From Thermoguttaceae bacterium (GTDB taxonomy: Bacteria; Planctomycetota; Planctomycetia; Pirellulales; Thermoguttaceae), in assembly GCA_017408405.1 (NCBI GenBank), contig JAFQUP010000217.1:19188-83187 (forward strand): a DNA stretch of 64,000 nucleotides, read 5' to 3'. The translations under genes and the position numbers were made by a program. Position 1 is the first letter of the stretch. Every line of letters begins with the position of its first letter. A model generated the notes under the pieces. The model made no database searches, was not told where the DNA came from, and worked only from the letters and a program-made list of their open reading frames with translations. Shown one piece after another: positions 56,609-64,000 of this stretch.

Positions 56609-59600
56609 ATGAATAAAAAACGCTCAAGCCGCCCATTTCGAGGGCATGATTCATTTGAAGAAGATTTTGTTTTCGAGGAAGTTTCCATGGATGAAACTCC
56701 CAAAGCGGAATCCGTCAAACATTCAGGACGCAAAAGCTCCGAAAAGGGCAAAGCACGCAGGGGAACCGCTGCTTTTGAATTACGCGAAAACGGTTTCGTT
56801 GAGGAACAGAATATTCCTGAAGCGGTTACGGAACAGGAAATAGACGCGATGGTTGCCTCCTTCGCTTCGGCCAGACTGCCGGTAAAAAGTGGAAAACGCG
56901 GCAGGCAAAAAAATCAGCGGGCACATATTGCGTCCAATCCATCGGTGAATCCAATTCAAACGAAAACCATTATCGTGGATGGAGTTAAGGTTGCCAATAC
57001 GCGAATTCATCGTTCGGTGGAAGAGGAAATGAAGTCGCACGGCATTAAAAAGTTGCCGATGGGCATAAGTATGGCGGATTTGGCAATTCCCTCATACGAT
57101 AGTGTCGTGACCGCCGCGGAACGCCGTCCACTGGATTGCGCCATTTTTCATGAGTTTCAGGAAGATGGTCAGCTTTCTCCGCTGGATGAGATGATGAGAA
57201 AATCGCAGGAGAAAAATTCAAAGAACAGGAAAAATTCCCGTAAAGAAGAAAAATGTTCCAAGAAAGATGGGAAAAAAGGTTCGAAAGATTCCGGGAAATG
57301 CGATTTGTGCGATGAAAAAGGCAAATGTACCGGGAAATGTGAGAAGAAGCCTGGGAAGGAATCTGGAAAATCTGAAAAAGAATGTGGGAAGATAAAATCT
57401 GAGGGTAAGCAGGAGAAGGAACGGAAAAAAGGGAAAAAAGGAGCAAAGGCGGAAAAAGTACTGAAGGCCGAAACGTTGCCGACGGCAGAAGGAAATGCGC
57501 CGGTTATGCCGATTCCGGGTATGATGCCGGGAAATCCCTATCTTGCTTCTCCACAAACTCCATTTTATCCGCAGCAGCCAGTGCCGCCTGCCGTACCCTT
57601 ACCGCCAATGGCAGGTGCCGCAATGCCTGTGCCTCCGCCAATGGCAGGTTCATCGATGCCCGCGCCTCCTCTTGATCCATCAGTGCGGAATGAATTGCTT
57701 AAGCAGCATGAAATGCTTTGGGGAATGATTCAGCAATGCCATCAGGCACTGGCTGCGATTCATTCTCAGCTTATGGCTCCTTCCGCGGCGGCATTTCCGC
57801 CTGTGCCAGGGCAGCCTGTCCCGCCAATGCCGTTGCCGCAGGCGATGCCCGTTCCGATTTTGCCTGGAACCGGAATTTATCCGAATTCGATTTCCGTTTC
57901 TGTGGCGGAAACGGCTTTTCCCGCGGAAATTCCCGCGGAGACGGCTATGAACGCGTTAGGGAATTCAGGGCCGTTAGAGGCAATGGAACCGTCCCGTCGG
58001 CCATCCCGTCGTGAACGCCTGCGCCTGAAAAAGCTTCGTGGCGAGGCTGAACAGGCGGCTGAAAATGTTCTTTCTGATGGTATGGAAAAATCCCTGAACG
58101 CGAAAGGAACGATTGAAGACGAAAAAGGTGTTTCGTTAGAAACGTTTTCTCAAAAGGAAAGACGAAATTCCTCAAGTGGTTCTGACTCGAAAACGGAATG
58201 TGCCGAACGGATGAAATCCCGAAAGGAGAGCCGGGAAAAAGAGAACGGGGCAACGAAAAAAAACAGGAAGAAAACGATTTCAGATCTGGTTGCGGAGTAT
58301 CCGGATGAATTCGTGAGTTTTTCGGACGATGTTGATTTCTCTTCGGGAAAAAGTGAAGACGAGACTTCAGGTAAAAAAAAACAAAAAACGGAGCGACATT
58401 CCGAAAAAAAAGGCATTCAAGAGCTGAATTTTGACGAAAATGTCGATATTTCAGAAGAAAACGAGGCTCATGGCTTAACTCTTACGGAAAATTTTACCGC
58501 GGATAGAGAAATTTCAGAAAACCGCGGTGAAATTTCCGGGAAAGGTAAAAAAAGTGCCAAGGGAAGTAAATCTTTAAAAGATAAAGATATTTCCGAAGGT
58601 AAAAAACCCGCTAAATCTTCCAGCGCGGGAAAAACAGACAAGTCGGCAAAGAACGGTAAATCTTTGAAAAAAGAGGAACGTTATCGTTTGCTCAAAGATT
58701 CCGAATTTGGGAAAATGGGACTCTCAAAAGAGCTTTTGCTGGCTTTGGACGATGCTCAATACGTAACTCCTTCGCGTATCCAGCAGGCATTTATTCCTGA
58801 AGCTCTCACTGGAAATGATGTCATGGGACAGGCGCAGACCGGAACGGGAAAAACCGCGGCTTTTACCATTCCGATTCTTCAGATGATTGAGTTTGACGAA
58901 GACTCTTTTGACCCGCAGGCGCTGATTCTCGTACCTACTCGTGAATTGGCGGTTCAGGTCAAGGATGAGATTGAAAAACTCGCGAAATATTCTGATTTGG
59001 AGTGTGTCGCTCTTTACGGTGGGAAACCGCTCGCGCCTCAGGTTCAGCAGTTACGGGCTGGAGTTGATATTGTCGTTGGAACTCCCGGCCGCATCATGGA
59101 CCATATCAAACGCGGGTCGCTTAAACTGCGAAATCTGAAGATTTCCATTCTGGACGAAGCCGACAGAATGCTTGATATTGGTTTTCGTCCGGATATTGAA
59201 AAAATTCTTCGCATGGCCCCGCAGTCACGTCAGTCGCTTTTACTGAGCGCGACGATTCCGCCGTCAGTTGAATCAATCGCGCGTAAGTATATGCGGGAAC
59301 CGAAACTGGTGGACTGTTCACAGAAAGATATTTCCAGTGAAACGATTGAACAGTTTTATTTCACGGTTGATCCAGAACTGAAATTTGATCTTCTTTTGAA
59401 ACTTTTGGAACGGGAAAAGCCTCAACAAGCGATTATCTTTTGCCGTACCAAACGTGGAGTTGAACGGATTGCCAATCGTTTAACGAAAGAGATTTCCAGT
59501 GTTGAGTCGATTCATGGTGATCTTCAGCAGCGCAAGCGGGACCGTGTCATGGCTTCATTCCGAAGCGGAAAGACCCGGTTTCTTGTCGCGACAGATGTCG

Positions 59601-59908
59601 TTGGCCGCGGGATTGATGTTTCCGGAATTTCACATATCATTAATTACGACATTCCAAAATTCTGTGATGATTATGTTCACCGAGTCGGAAGAACCGGCAG
59701 AATGGGGCATGAAGGGGTCGCTTTTACCTTTGTCGCTCCTGAGGAAGGTAATGAGCTGACGCGGATTGAAATGCGAATCAATCAGTTACTGAAACGGGAT
59801 GAGATTCCTGGTTTTTCCGGACTTCCAACCATGACAGCGGTTCCGCCGTTGGAAATCGCGCAAGACGAGGAAGAAAAGAAACTTCCAAGGCGAAGACGGC
59901 GTCTTTAA
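56609..59908 (+). CDS. DEAD-box RNA helicase with a 700-residue low-complexity N-terminal extension
   Basis: The 1099-residue protein has a complete RhlE/CsdA-type DEAD-box core in its last 400 residues: the Q-motif region at about 700 (FGKMGLSKELLLAL, then TPSRIQQAFIPEAL), AQTGTGKTAAF, PTRELAVQV, TPGRIMDHI, LDEADRML, LSATIP, and VHRVGRTGRMG. The core unwinds RNA in ribosome assembly or decay. The preceding 700 residues are mostly disordered Lys/Glu/Ser/Pro sequence, with a Cys cluster at about 230-255 (KCDLCDEKGKCTGKCEKK) and a Pro/Met/Ala-rich block at about 290-345. No frameshift or stop is seen. The start at 56609 lacks a clear ribosome binding site and may lie further in. Confidence 0.87.
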   Translation: MNKKRSSRPFRGHDSFEEDFVFEEVSMDETPKAESVKHSGRKSSEKGKARRGTAAFELRENGFVEEQNIPEAVTEQEIDAMVASFASARLPVKSGKRGRQKNQRAHIASNPSVNPIQTKTIIVDGVKVANTRIHRSVEEEMKSHGIKKLPMGISMADLAIPSYDSVVTAAERRPLDCAIFHEFQEDGQLSPLDEMMRKSQEKNSKNRKNSRKEEKCSKKDGKKGSKDSGKCDLCDEKGKCTGKCEKKPGKESGKSEKECGKIKSEGKQEKERKKGKKGAKAEKVLKAETLPTAEGNAPVMPIPGMMPGNPYLASPQTPFYPQQPVPPAVPLPPMAGAAMPVPPPMAGSSMPAPPLDPSVRNELLKQHEMLWGMIQQCHQALAAIHSQLMAPSAAAFPPVPGQPVPPMPLPQAMPVPILPGTGIYPNSISVSVAETAFPAEIPAETAMNALGNSGPLEAMEPSRRPSRRERLRLKKLRGEAEQAAENVLSDGMEKSLNAKGTIEDEKGVSLETFSQKERRNSSSGSDSKTECAERMKSRKESREKENGATKKNRKKTISDLVAEYPDEFVSFSDDVDFSSGKSEDETSGKKKQKTERHSEKKGIQELNFDENVDISEENEAHGLTLTENFTADREISENRGEISGKGKKSAKGSKSLKDKDISEGKKPAKSSSAGKTDKSAKNGKSLKKEERYRLLKDSEFGKMGLSKELLLALDDAQYVTPSRIQQAFIPEALTGNDVMGQAQTGTGKTAAFTIPILQMIEFDEDSFDPQALILVPTRELAVQVKDEIEKLAKYSDLECVALYGGKPLAPQVQQLRAGVDIVVGTPGRIMDHIKRGSLKLRNLKISILDEADRMLDIGFRPDIEKILRMAPQSRQSLLLSATIPPSVESIARKYMREPKLVDCSQKDISSETIEQFYFTVDPELKFDLLLKLLEREKPQQAIIFCRTKRGVERIANRLTKEISSVESIHGDLQQRKRDRVMASFRSGKTRFLVATDVVGRGIDVSGISHIINYDIPKFCDDYVHRVGRTGRMGHEGVAFTFVAPEEGNELTRIEMRINQLLKRDEIPGFSGLPTMTAVPPLEIAQDEEEKKLPRRRRRL

Positions 59909-59916
59909 TGGAATTA

Positions 59917-59950
59917 CGGGTTCACGGAGCTGCTTCCCGTGAACCCGTTT
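59917..59950 (+). terminator. Terminator-like hairpin of the DEAD-box helicase gene
   Basis: CGGGTTCACGG (59917-59927) pairs perfectly with CCGTGAACCCG (59937-59947), followed by only three T residues. Confidence 0.65.
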
Positions 59951-60007
59951 GGGGTTCCGCTTACTGAAAATTAGAATAAATTTCCATTCAAATTAGCGAG
60001 GAAATTC

Positions 60008-60709
60008 ATGGAACATACTGAAAATCCAGTTGAAGAAACGAGAGATGTCTGCGTCGTGGCCATCATCGGAGCTGGTATGGGGCTTACTTCACCCTTGGCT
60101 CTTCTTTCGGATAAGATGCTTTTTTTGCCAATCTGTGCGTTTCTGGTTCTTTTAGTTGGTTTTTTGATTATTGCTCTTCACAAGAAGCCAATGATTGGAC
60201 AAAATTTCGCTTTTTTTAGTCTCTGTTTGACTCTTTTCTGCGGAACTGCCGGTTGGGTTTCCGCTGACGTTTATCGAAAATGCGAAATCAACTCTGCCCG
60301 TCATTTTGCCGGACAGTGGTTTGAGTTAATGACGACCGGAAGGCAGTTGGAGGCTCTTCAGCTGGAACATCCGGCTGTTCAGCGCGCAAAGGGAGTGGGT
60401 GTTCTCAAGCGGTACACGACGGACAAAAAATATCTCGATTCCTATAAAGTGTTCATGGAAAATGATGCCGTTAAATTCATCTTGCGTGAATTTCAGGGAG
60501 CGGATATTAAATTCGTCCGACTTGAAAATGTCTCGTTTAGCCGGCGTTTGACTTCATATTTCGTCGTTTTTGAGCTGGGAAAAGGAGAAGGGGCAATGCG
60601 CAAAACGCGCCAGTTCAATATCCAAATCGCCGCCGCGAAAGAATACTCTGAAAAGGAAGGGGAACCGAATCGTTACGAATGGACGACACGGTTGATTGGA
60701 ATCATTTAG
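60008..60709 (+). CDS. Membrane protein of unknown function
   Basis: The 233-residue protein starts behind GAGGAAA. It has three hydrophobic segments within the first 90 residues (about 17-34, 38-57 and 66-88), then a soluble domain of about 145 residues (from ADVYRKCEINSARHFAGQWF to the C-terminal WTTRLIGII). The pattern of a small membrane part with a mixed alpha/beta tail resembles DUF4190-type and other envelope proteins common in planctomycetes, but I do not recognise the tail. It is single-gene, following the helicase's terminator-like hairpin. Confidence 0.7.
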   Translation: MEHTENPVEETRDVCVVAIIGAGMGLTSPLALLSDKMLFLPICAFLVLLVGFLIIALHKKPMIGQNFAFFSLCLTLFCGTAGWVSADVYRKCEINSARHFAGQWFELMTTGRQLEALQLEHPAVQRAKGVGVLKRYTTDKKYLDSYKVFMENDAVKFILREFQGADIKFVRLENVSFSRRLTSYFVVFELGKGEGAMRKTRQFNIQIAAAKEYSEKEGEPNRYEWTTRLIGII

Positions 60710-60846
60710 TTTGGGGCTGTTTGCGGAAAACAGATTCTGAAACAAAAGTAGATTCTGAAACGTTTTTTACGCGGAGTAATTTTTTGCCGGGCACAAAATA
60801 TCGGGACGGCCCGGCTCGGGGTTGAAAAAGATTGCTCTGCTCTGCT

Positions 60847-61605
60847 TTAAACTCCGCGTTTGGCATCAAACCAGAAAAGATGTGCTCGGGGAGAGTATCC
60901 GAAACCATTTTCACGCGCTGTTTTCTGAACCCAGCATTCACGTGCCAAAATTTCCTCAAATGTCTTACCTTGCGGCATTAGCAAAACCCGCCTGCGCTCA
61001 ATAAACGGAAAATCACTTAAAAACTCGAATATTTCCTCCATATCTTCAGGATGATCGACGACAAATTTAATCTGATAGTCGCGAGCGTCTGAAATGAGTG
61101 TTTCGAGCGAACCGGAAACATTGGTCAAAACTTGAGAATTACCTGAATTGCGCATTTTAGGGCTGATGGAAACCAAATCGCAGCCTGTTCGCAAAGCACA
61201 GGTTCCAGATGTTTCGATCGTTACGTGAAGTCCGCGCTGACGCAATTCATGAACCAGAGGGATGATTTTCGGAAAAAGAAATGGCTCTCCCCCGGTCAAA
61301 ACGACGTGCGAAATTTTTCTCACTTCAACTGGTTCTGGGATCTGATGAATGTCAGCCTCCGGGAAAAATACTTTTTTCCACATTTCGGAGGTCGACGGAA
61401 ACGCCGTATTTTGCGCATTGAAAACGATTTTTTCGACAATGTTTTCCACTGGAAGTAACTTTCCGTCTGAAACATTTTGTGCGTAAATCGTGTCACAAAA
61501 TCGACAGCGCAAATGGCAGCCGGCCAAACGTAAAAAAACCGAGGGTACGCCAGTCAGACGCCCCTCTCCTTGCCAGGACGTAAATATTTCTGAAACGGAA
61601 AGCAT
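60847..61605 (-). CDS. queE: 7-carboxy-7-deazaguanine synthase QueE (radical SAM)
   Basis: The 252-residue protein begins MLSVSEIFTSWQGEGRLTG, the QueE start, followed by FLRLAGCHLRCRFCDTIYA with the CX3CX2C cluster for the 4Fe-4S centre, VVLTGGEP (SAM-binding GGE) and VTIETSGTCALR. It converts carboxytetrahydropterin to 7-carboxy-7-deazaguanine in the queuosine pathway. It is longer than many QueE proteins by an insertion of about 30 residues between the cluster and GGE. queC, queD and queF are not in the window. No ribosome binding site is obvious. Confidence 0.92.
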   Translation of the reverse strand: MLSVSEIFTSWQGEGRLTGVPSVFLRLAGCHLRCRFCDTIYAQNVSDGKLLPVENIVEKIVFNAQNTAFPSTSEMWKKVFFPEADIHQIPEPVEVRKISHVVLTGGEPFLFPKIIPLVHELRQRGLHVTIETSGTCALRTGCDLVSISPKMRNSGNSQVLTNVSGSLETLISDARDYQIKFVVDHPEDMEEIFEFLSDFPFIERRRVLLMPQGKTFEEILARECWVQKTARENGFGYSPRAHLFWFDAKRGV

Positions 61606-61669
61606 GAAAAATGAATTAAATTTAAGTTTTTCAATAGAAAAAGATCCAAAACAGATCAGCCCAAAAAAT

Positions 61670-61725
61670 CAGGAAACCTTCCCAAAACCGATTTTCCGCG
61701 AATTGAGTTTTGGGAAAGTCCTTAA
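61670..61725. repeat. Short palindromic element with the repeat family's ends (copy K)
   Basis: GGAAACCTTCCCAAAAC and GTTTTGGGAAAGTCC form an inverted pair around about 17 bases (CGATTTTCCGCGAATTGA), followed by TTAA. It looks like the two ends of the dispersed repeat joined with the middle deleted. Confidence 0.5.
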
Positions 61726-61765
61726 AGATTTCACTGGTCCATTCTGAAATTTCCTGAAATTCGCG

Positions 61766-62812
61766 CTATTTCGATTCGCAAAGTTCACGAAGTGCCGCGA
61801 GAACCAGAAGAACATCGTCTTTCGTGATCTGGCTCCAATTCGCCAATTTATGGTTGAGAATCGCCAGCTTGAACATTTCCATGGCTTCATCAAGGTCAGA
61901 AGGAAGCGGCGGCAGGTTCTCGAAAAGGCGCTGCGGCGTAACGGAGCCGCGCATTTCATCTTCCTGCGTTCCCCAGTCCGAACCATTTTCACTGTCTATT
62001 GCCGGCGGTACGGCTCTCGGATCACGATCTGTGTCGCTAAAGTCAAATTCACCTTTGCCCTCACCCAGGTCAGTATCCTGAATTTTCGTCTCTCCGTATT
62101 CACTGACTCCGCGAGCCGTATTGGAAACGACTCCGTCAGCCTGAATCTTCCCCATTTGTTCCCGGGTTGGTAAAGCCGCGGTTCCGTTCAGGCCGGAAAG
62201 CGCTCCGGAATCCATGCCTGCCGCGACATCTTCATCCAGCTCAGAGAGAACGATGTCCTCTTCCCGCGGTTTGAGTTCCGGCGGCGCGCCAATCGCTACC
62301 CATCGGGCCTTGCGCATTGCGGAGACGCTCCAACGATCTCGTGACGCTCCCTCAAGCCAAAGTTCCGCGTCGTCCCAGTCCAGAGCTGCCTGAAAGTGAC
62401 TCCAGTAAAGTCCTTCATAGTTCTGGAAAGTCGAACCGAAACGCTCGTAGACACGACGGAGACGGCCCACGTGCTGGCTGGTGACGTTTCCAACGCGTCG
62501 ACTCCAGGCTTCATCGCTAAAAAGCTGATTTGGAACGCCGGAAGCGATCATACTTTCCCGCCATTCATAAATTACTTTGCCTTTGTCCCAGTTCGTTCGG
62601 CTCACCAGGCGATTCCACTGACCAACGTATTCGCGCGAAGCTTCTTCCGCCATGGAAACGTCATATTCAGGAGCCGCGTCGTGAACCAGAGGTTCTTTTT
62701 CCATGGAATCCACATCTGAGAAATCATAAGGTCCCGATTCTTCCTCATCAAGCTCAAACGGCGGAACACTTTCATCCCATTCCTGCGCCGTGTTCACATC
62801 ATCCCAGTTCAT
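61766..62812 (-). CDS. Acidic protein of unknown function with a central helical region
   Basis: The 348-residue protein starts at ATG 62812 after AAAGGAGA; the longer frame to 62917 is unsupported. Residues 1-60 are Asp/Glu-rich and probably disordered. Residues 65-165 form a distinctive, presumably folded segment rich in aromatic and Arg residues (REYVGQWNRLVSRTNWDKGK, then SQHVGRLRRVYERFGSTFQN and YEGLYWSHFQAALDWDDAEL). A second acidic linker follows, and the last 45 residues are helical (DLDEAMEMFKLAILNHKLAN). No catalytic motif, signal peptide or membrane segment is visible. The central segment suggests a DNA- or protein-binding role, which is inference only. Confidence 0.75.
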   Translation of the reverse strand: MNWDDVNTAQEWDESVPPFELDEEESGPYDFSDVDSMEKEPLVHDAAPEYDVSMAEEASREYVGQWNRLVSRTNWDKGKVIYEWRESMIASGVPNQLFSDEAWSRRVGNVTSQHVGRLRRVYERFGSTFQNYEGLYWSHFQAALDWDDAELWLEGASRDRWSVSAMRKARWVAIGAPPELKPREEDIVLSELDEDVAAGMDSGALSGLNGTAALPTREQMGKIQADGVVSNTARGVSEYGETKIQDTDLGEGKGEFDFSDTDRDPRAVPPAIDSENGSDWGTQEDEMRGSVTPQRLFENLPPLPSDLDEAMEMFKLAILNHKLANWSQITKDDVLLVLAALRELCESK

Positions 62813-63171
62813 TATCTGTCTCCTTTTCAGTACGGCGGCAAGCCGATGAACTTCCGGAAAAATCCTAAATATTTCAGAATCCGCGCGGCTTCCACGCGAA
62901 ATGACAAAAGTTTTCATCGGCTATTCATGATATTTTCTTCAGTCAAAAGACCGCGGCTCTCAAAATCCATTTTACTCTTTACCTTCGAAATTTGAAGGGG
63001 GATCTGACTGAAAAATTCAATTTTTTTGTTTCTGATGCTTCTTAGTGCCTTTTCGTTTGCGAATCGTGAAATCTCGCGGCCTGATTTCTTTTGAAAATAG
63101 ATAAAATCGTTAGAGTTTAGCATTATTTTGACATTTTTTTTTAAAAAGAAGCAAATTTTAAGAAATTTTCA
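62813..63171. other. Intergenic region upstream of a large exported protein gene
   Basis: No convincing gene; a 69-codon frame on the reverse strand is a basic, unsupported frame. The right part is AT-rich and holds the promoter described next. Confidence 0.5.
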
Positions 63172-63199
63172 TTGATATTTGAAAACATCGAGATAAAAT
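63172..63199 (+). promoter_or_regulatory. Sigma70-type promoter of the exported protein gene at the window end
   Basis: TTGATA (63172-63177) and TAAAAT (63194-63199) are separated by 16 bp, about 60 bp before the ATG at 63257. Confidence 0.65.
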
Positions 63200-63256
63200 A
63201 AAAGCGTTAAGAAATTGAAGTCCAGTCGGATTTTTAAATGTGGGGTTTTTATTACT

Positions 63257-64000
63257 ATGTTTAAAGTGGAACGAACTGCTTTTCGACGTAAACTCTTTTT
63301 AACATTTACGCTGCTTACTTTCGGCGTTGCTTTTTATTTCACTCTGTCCAGCGCGCAGGCGGATCCCGTCTGGACGAAAGTCGGTGTGCCGACCTACGCG
63401 GCTACGGAAGACGCGCTCGTTTTGAGTGGAAGTTACGCGGCCCCGCAGGTCTTCAACGCCTCCGGAACGGAACTTACGTTCGGCACGGATTTCAAATATG
63501 GATCTTCCGGAGAAGATGTCGGTAAACTGAGCGACCTGAACTACCTGACGAAAATGTGCCTCAGCGGTGAAATGTCCGGCTCTGTCAAAAACAATCTGCT
63601 CAACGACGGAAGTAAAGTCGTTCTGACGTTCACTCCGAATACGGCAGACTGGCGTTCGCGTCTTCCGATCGTGAAATATTCCGTCACGACCGCCAACGAC
63701 GGCGACGAACGCGATCCGGACGATTGGATCCTTTACGGCACGAACGACGGTACGGAATGGACGCAGCTCGCCACCGTGACGAACGCGGCGCTCCCCGGCG
63801 GCGATGTGAAGGAATCGGACCGCTACATTCAGTATGATTTCCCCGTCGATACGTACGCTAATTTCTCGCAGTACCGTTTTGAATTTACCGGAAACCGCGA
63901 AGCCAGCACGATCTTTCAGATGGGAGATCTCGTCCTCTGGTCGGAAAATCCTGAAAGTACGCCGGATTTCACCTCCAAACCTGAGCTAAACCGGAATTAC
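63257..64000 (+). CDS. N-terminal part of a large exported protein with a discoidin-like domain (truncated by window edge)
   Basis: The frame is open for 248 codons to the window edge. It starts MFKVERTAFRRKLFLTFTLL, a basic start and hydrophobic stretch ending SSAQA, a signal peptide. The mature part (residue 36 onward) includes DRYIQYDFPVDTYANFSQYR and the phrase DPDDWILYGTNDGTEWTQL, which resemble F5/8 type C (discoidin, carbohydrate-binding) domains. Codon use is more GC-rich than upstream DNA. Large secreted multi-domain proteins with such modules are common in planctomycetes; adhesion or polysaccharide binding is plausible. The C-terminus is outside the window. Confidence 0.7.
   Translation, partial: MFKVERTAFRRKLFLTFTLLTFGVAFYFTLSSAQADPVWTKVGVPTYAATEDALVLSGSYAAPQVFNASGTELTFGTDFKYGSSGEDVGKLSDLNYLTKMCLSGEMSGSVKNNLLNDGSKVVLTFTPNTADWRSRLPIVKYSVTTANDGDERDPDDWILYGTNDGTEWTQLATVTNAALPGGDVKESDRYIQYDFPVDTYANFSQYRFEFTGNREASTIFQMGDLVLWSENPESTPDFTSKPELNRNY

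Noticed and set aside
1..64000. CRISPR array, tRNA, rRNA, complete insertion sequence or prophage module
   Set aside because: No regularly spaced direct repeats, no tRNA TPsiC-arm pattern with a foldable cloverleaf, and no transposase, integrase or phage structural protein was recognised anywhere in the window.

Overview
The window looks like chromosomal DNA of a member of the Planctomycetota (PVC group), probably an uncultured lineage of moderate GC content. This is inferred from gene content: a Tat-exported Gfo/Idh/MocA oxidoreductase, a secreted HEAT-repeat protein, a UROD-like methyltransferase-type protein, secreted SGNH and alpha/beta hydrolases, a YidC with a PDZ domain in its periplasmic part, a membrane-embedded degenerate GspE-like protein, a fused MetX-MetW, and a bacterial inositol-3-phosphate synthase. 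No rRNA, tRNA, CRISPR array, phage module or complete insertion sequence was found.

Layout. 1-8 kb: a truncated membrane protein, a UROD-like protein, an exported glycerophosphodiesterase, an unusual LCB1-like PLP-fold protein lacking the PLP lysine, a YbhN-type membrane protein, a secreted Gln/Pro-rich protein and an RluA-type pseudouridine synthase. 8-14 kb: trpB followed by a possible structured RNA, two small Cys-rich exported proteins transcribed away from each other, a small unknown protein, rpmI-rplT, and a membrane-anchored unknown. 14-24 kb: GspE-like pseudo-ATPase, a CvpA-like protein, an SGNH hydrolase, purH, metX-metW fusion, alpha/beta hydrolase. 24-34 kb: TPR protein, HEAT protein, Gfo/Idh/MocA protein, a rex-glycosyltransferase pair with overlapping ends, and a large Ski2-like helicase. 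34-37.4 kb: a FliA-type sigma factor and then about 2.3 kb with no convincing gene. 37.4-47.5 kb: a double ABC-2 permease followed closely by zwf, a polyprenyl synthase, yidC, a metallophosphoesterase and tsaB. 47.9-51.3 kb: the ffh-rpsP-trmD-rplS operon without rimM. 51.5-64 kb: an exported hydrolase, a SlyX-like protein, aroA, inositol-3-phosphate synthase, a DEAD-box helicase with a 700-residue N-terminal extension, a membrane protein, queE, an acidic unknown protein, and the start of a large exported protein.

Genes mostly carry readable Shine-Dalgarno sequences and sigma70-type promoters (TTGACA or TTGAAA, spacer 16-17, TATAAT or TAAAAT). Several ORFs have therefore been shortened to an internal start with a better ribosome binding site.

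The observations most worth checking are: (1) a diverged, roughly 160-bp intergenic repeat family with inverted ends, about ten full or partial copies in both orientations and never inside a gene; (2) the LCB1-like protein missing both the PLP lysine and the stacking histidine; (3) a GspE-family protein with membrane segments and a ruined P-loop; (4) a 133-nt foldable, terminator-like element directly after trpB; (5) a shared C-tract plus TTGAAA promoter element in front of ffh and rpmI; (6) a consensus promoter with a two-hairpin leader in front of aroA.
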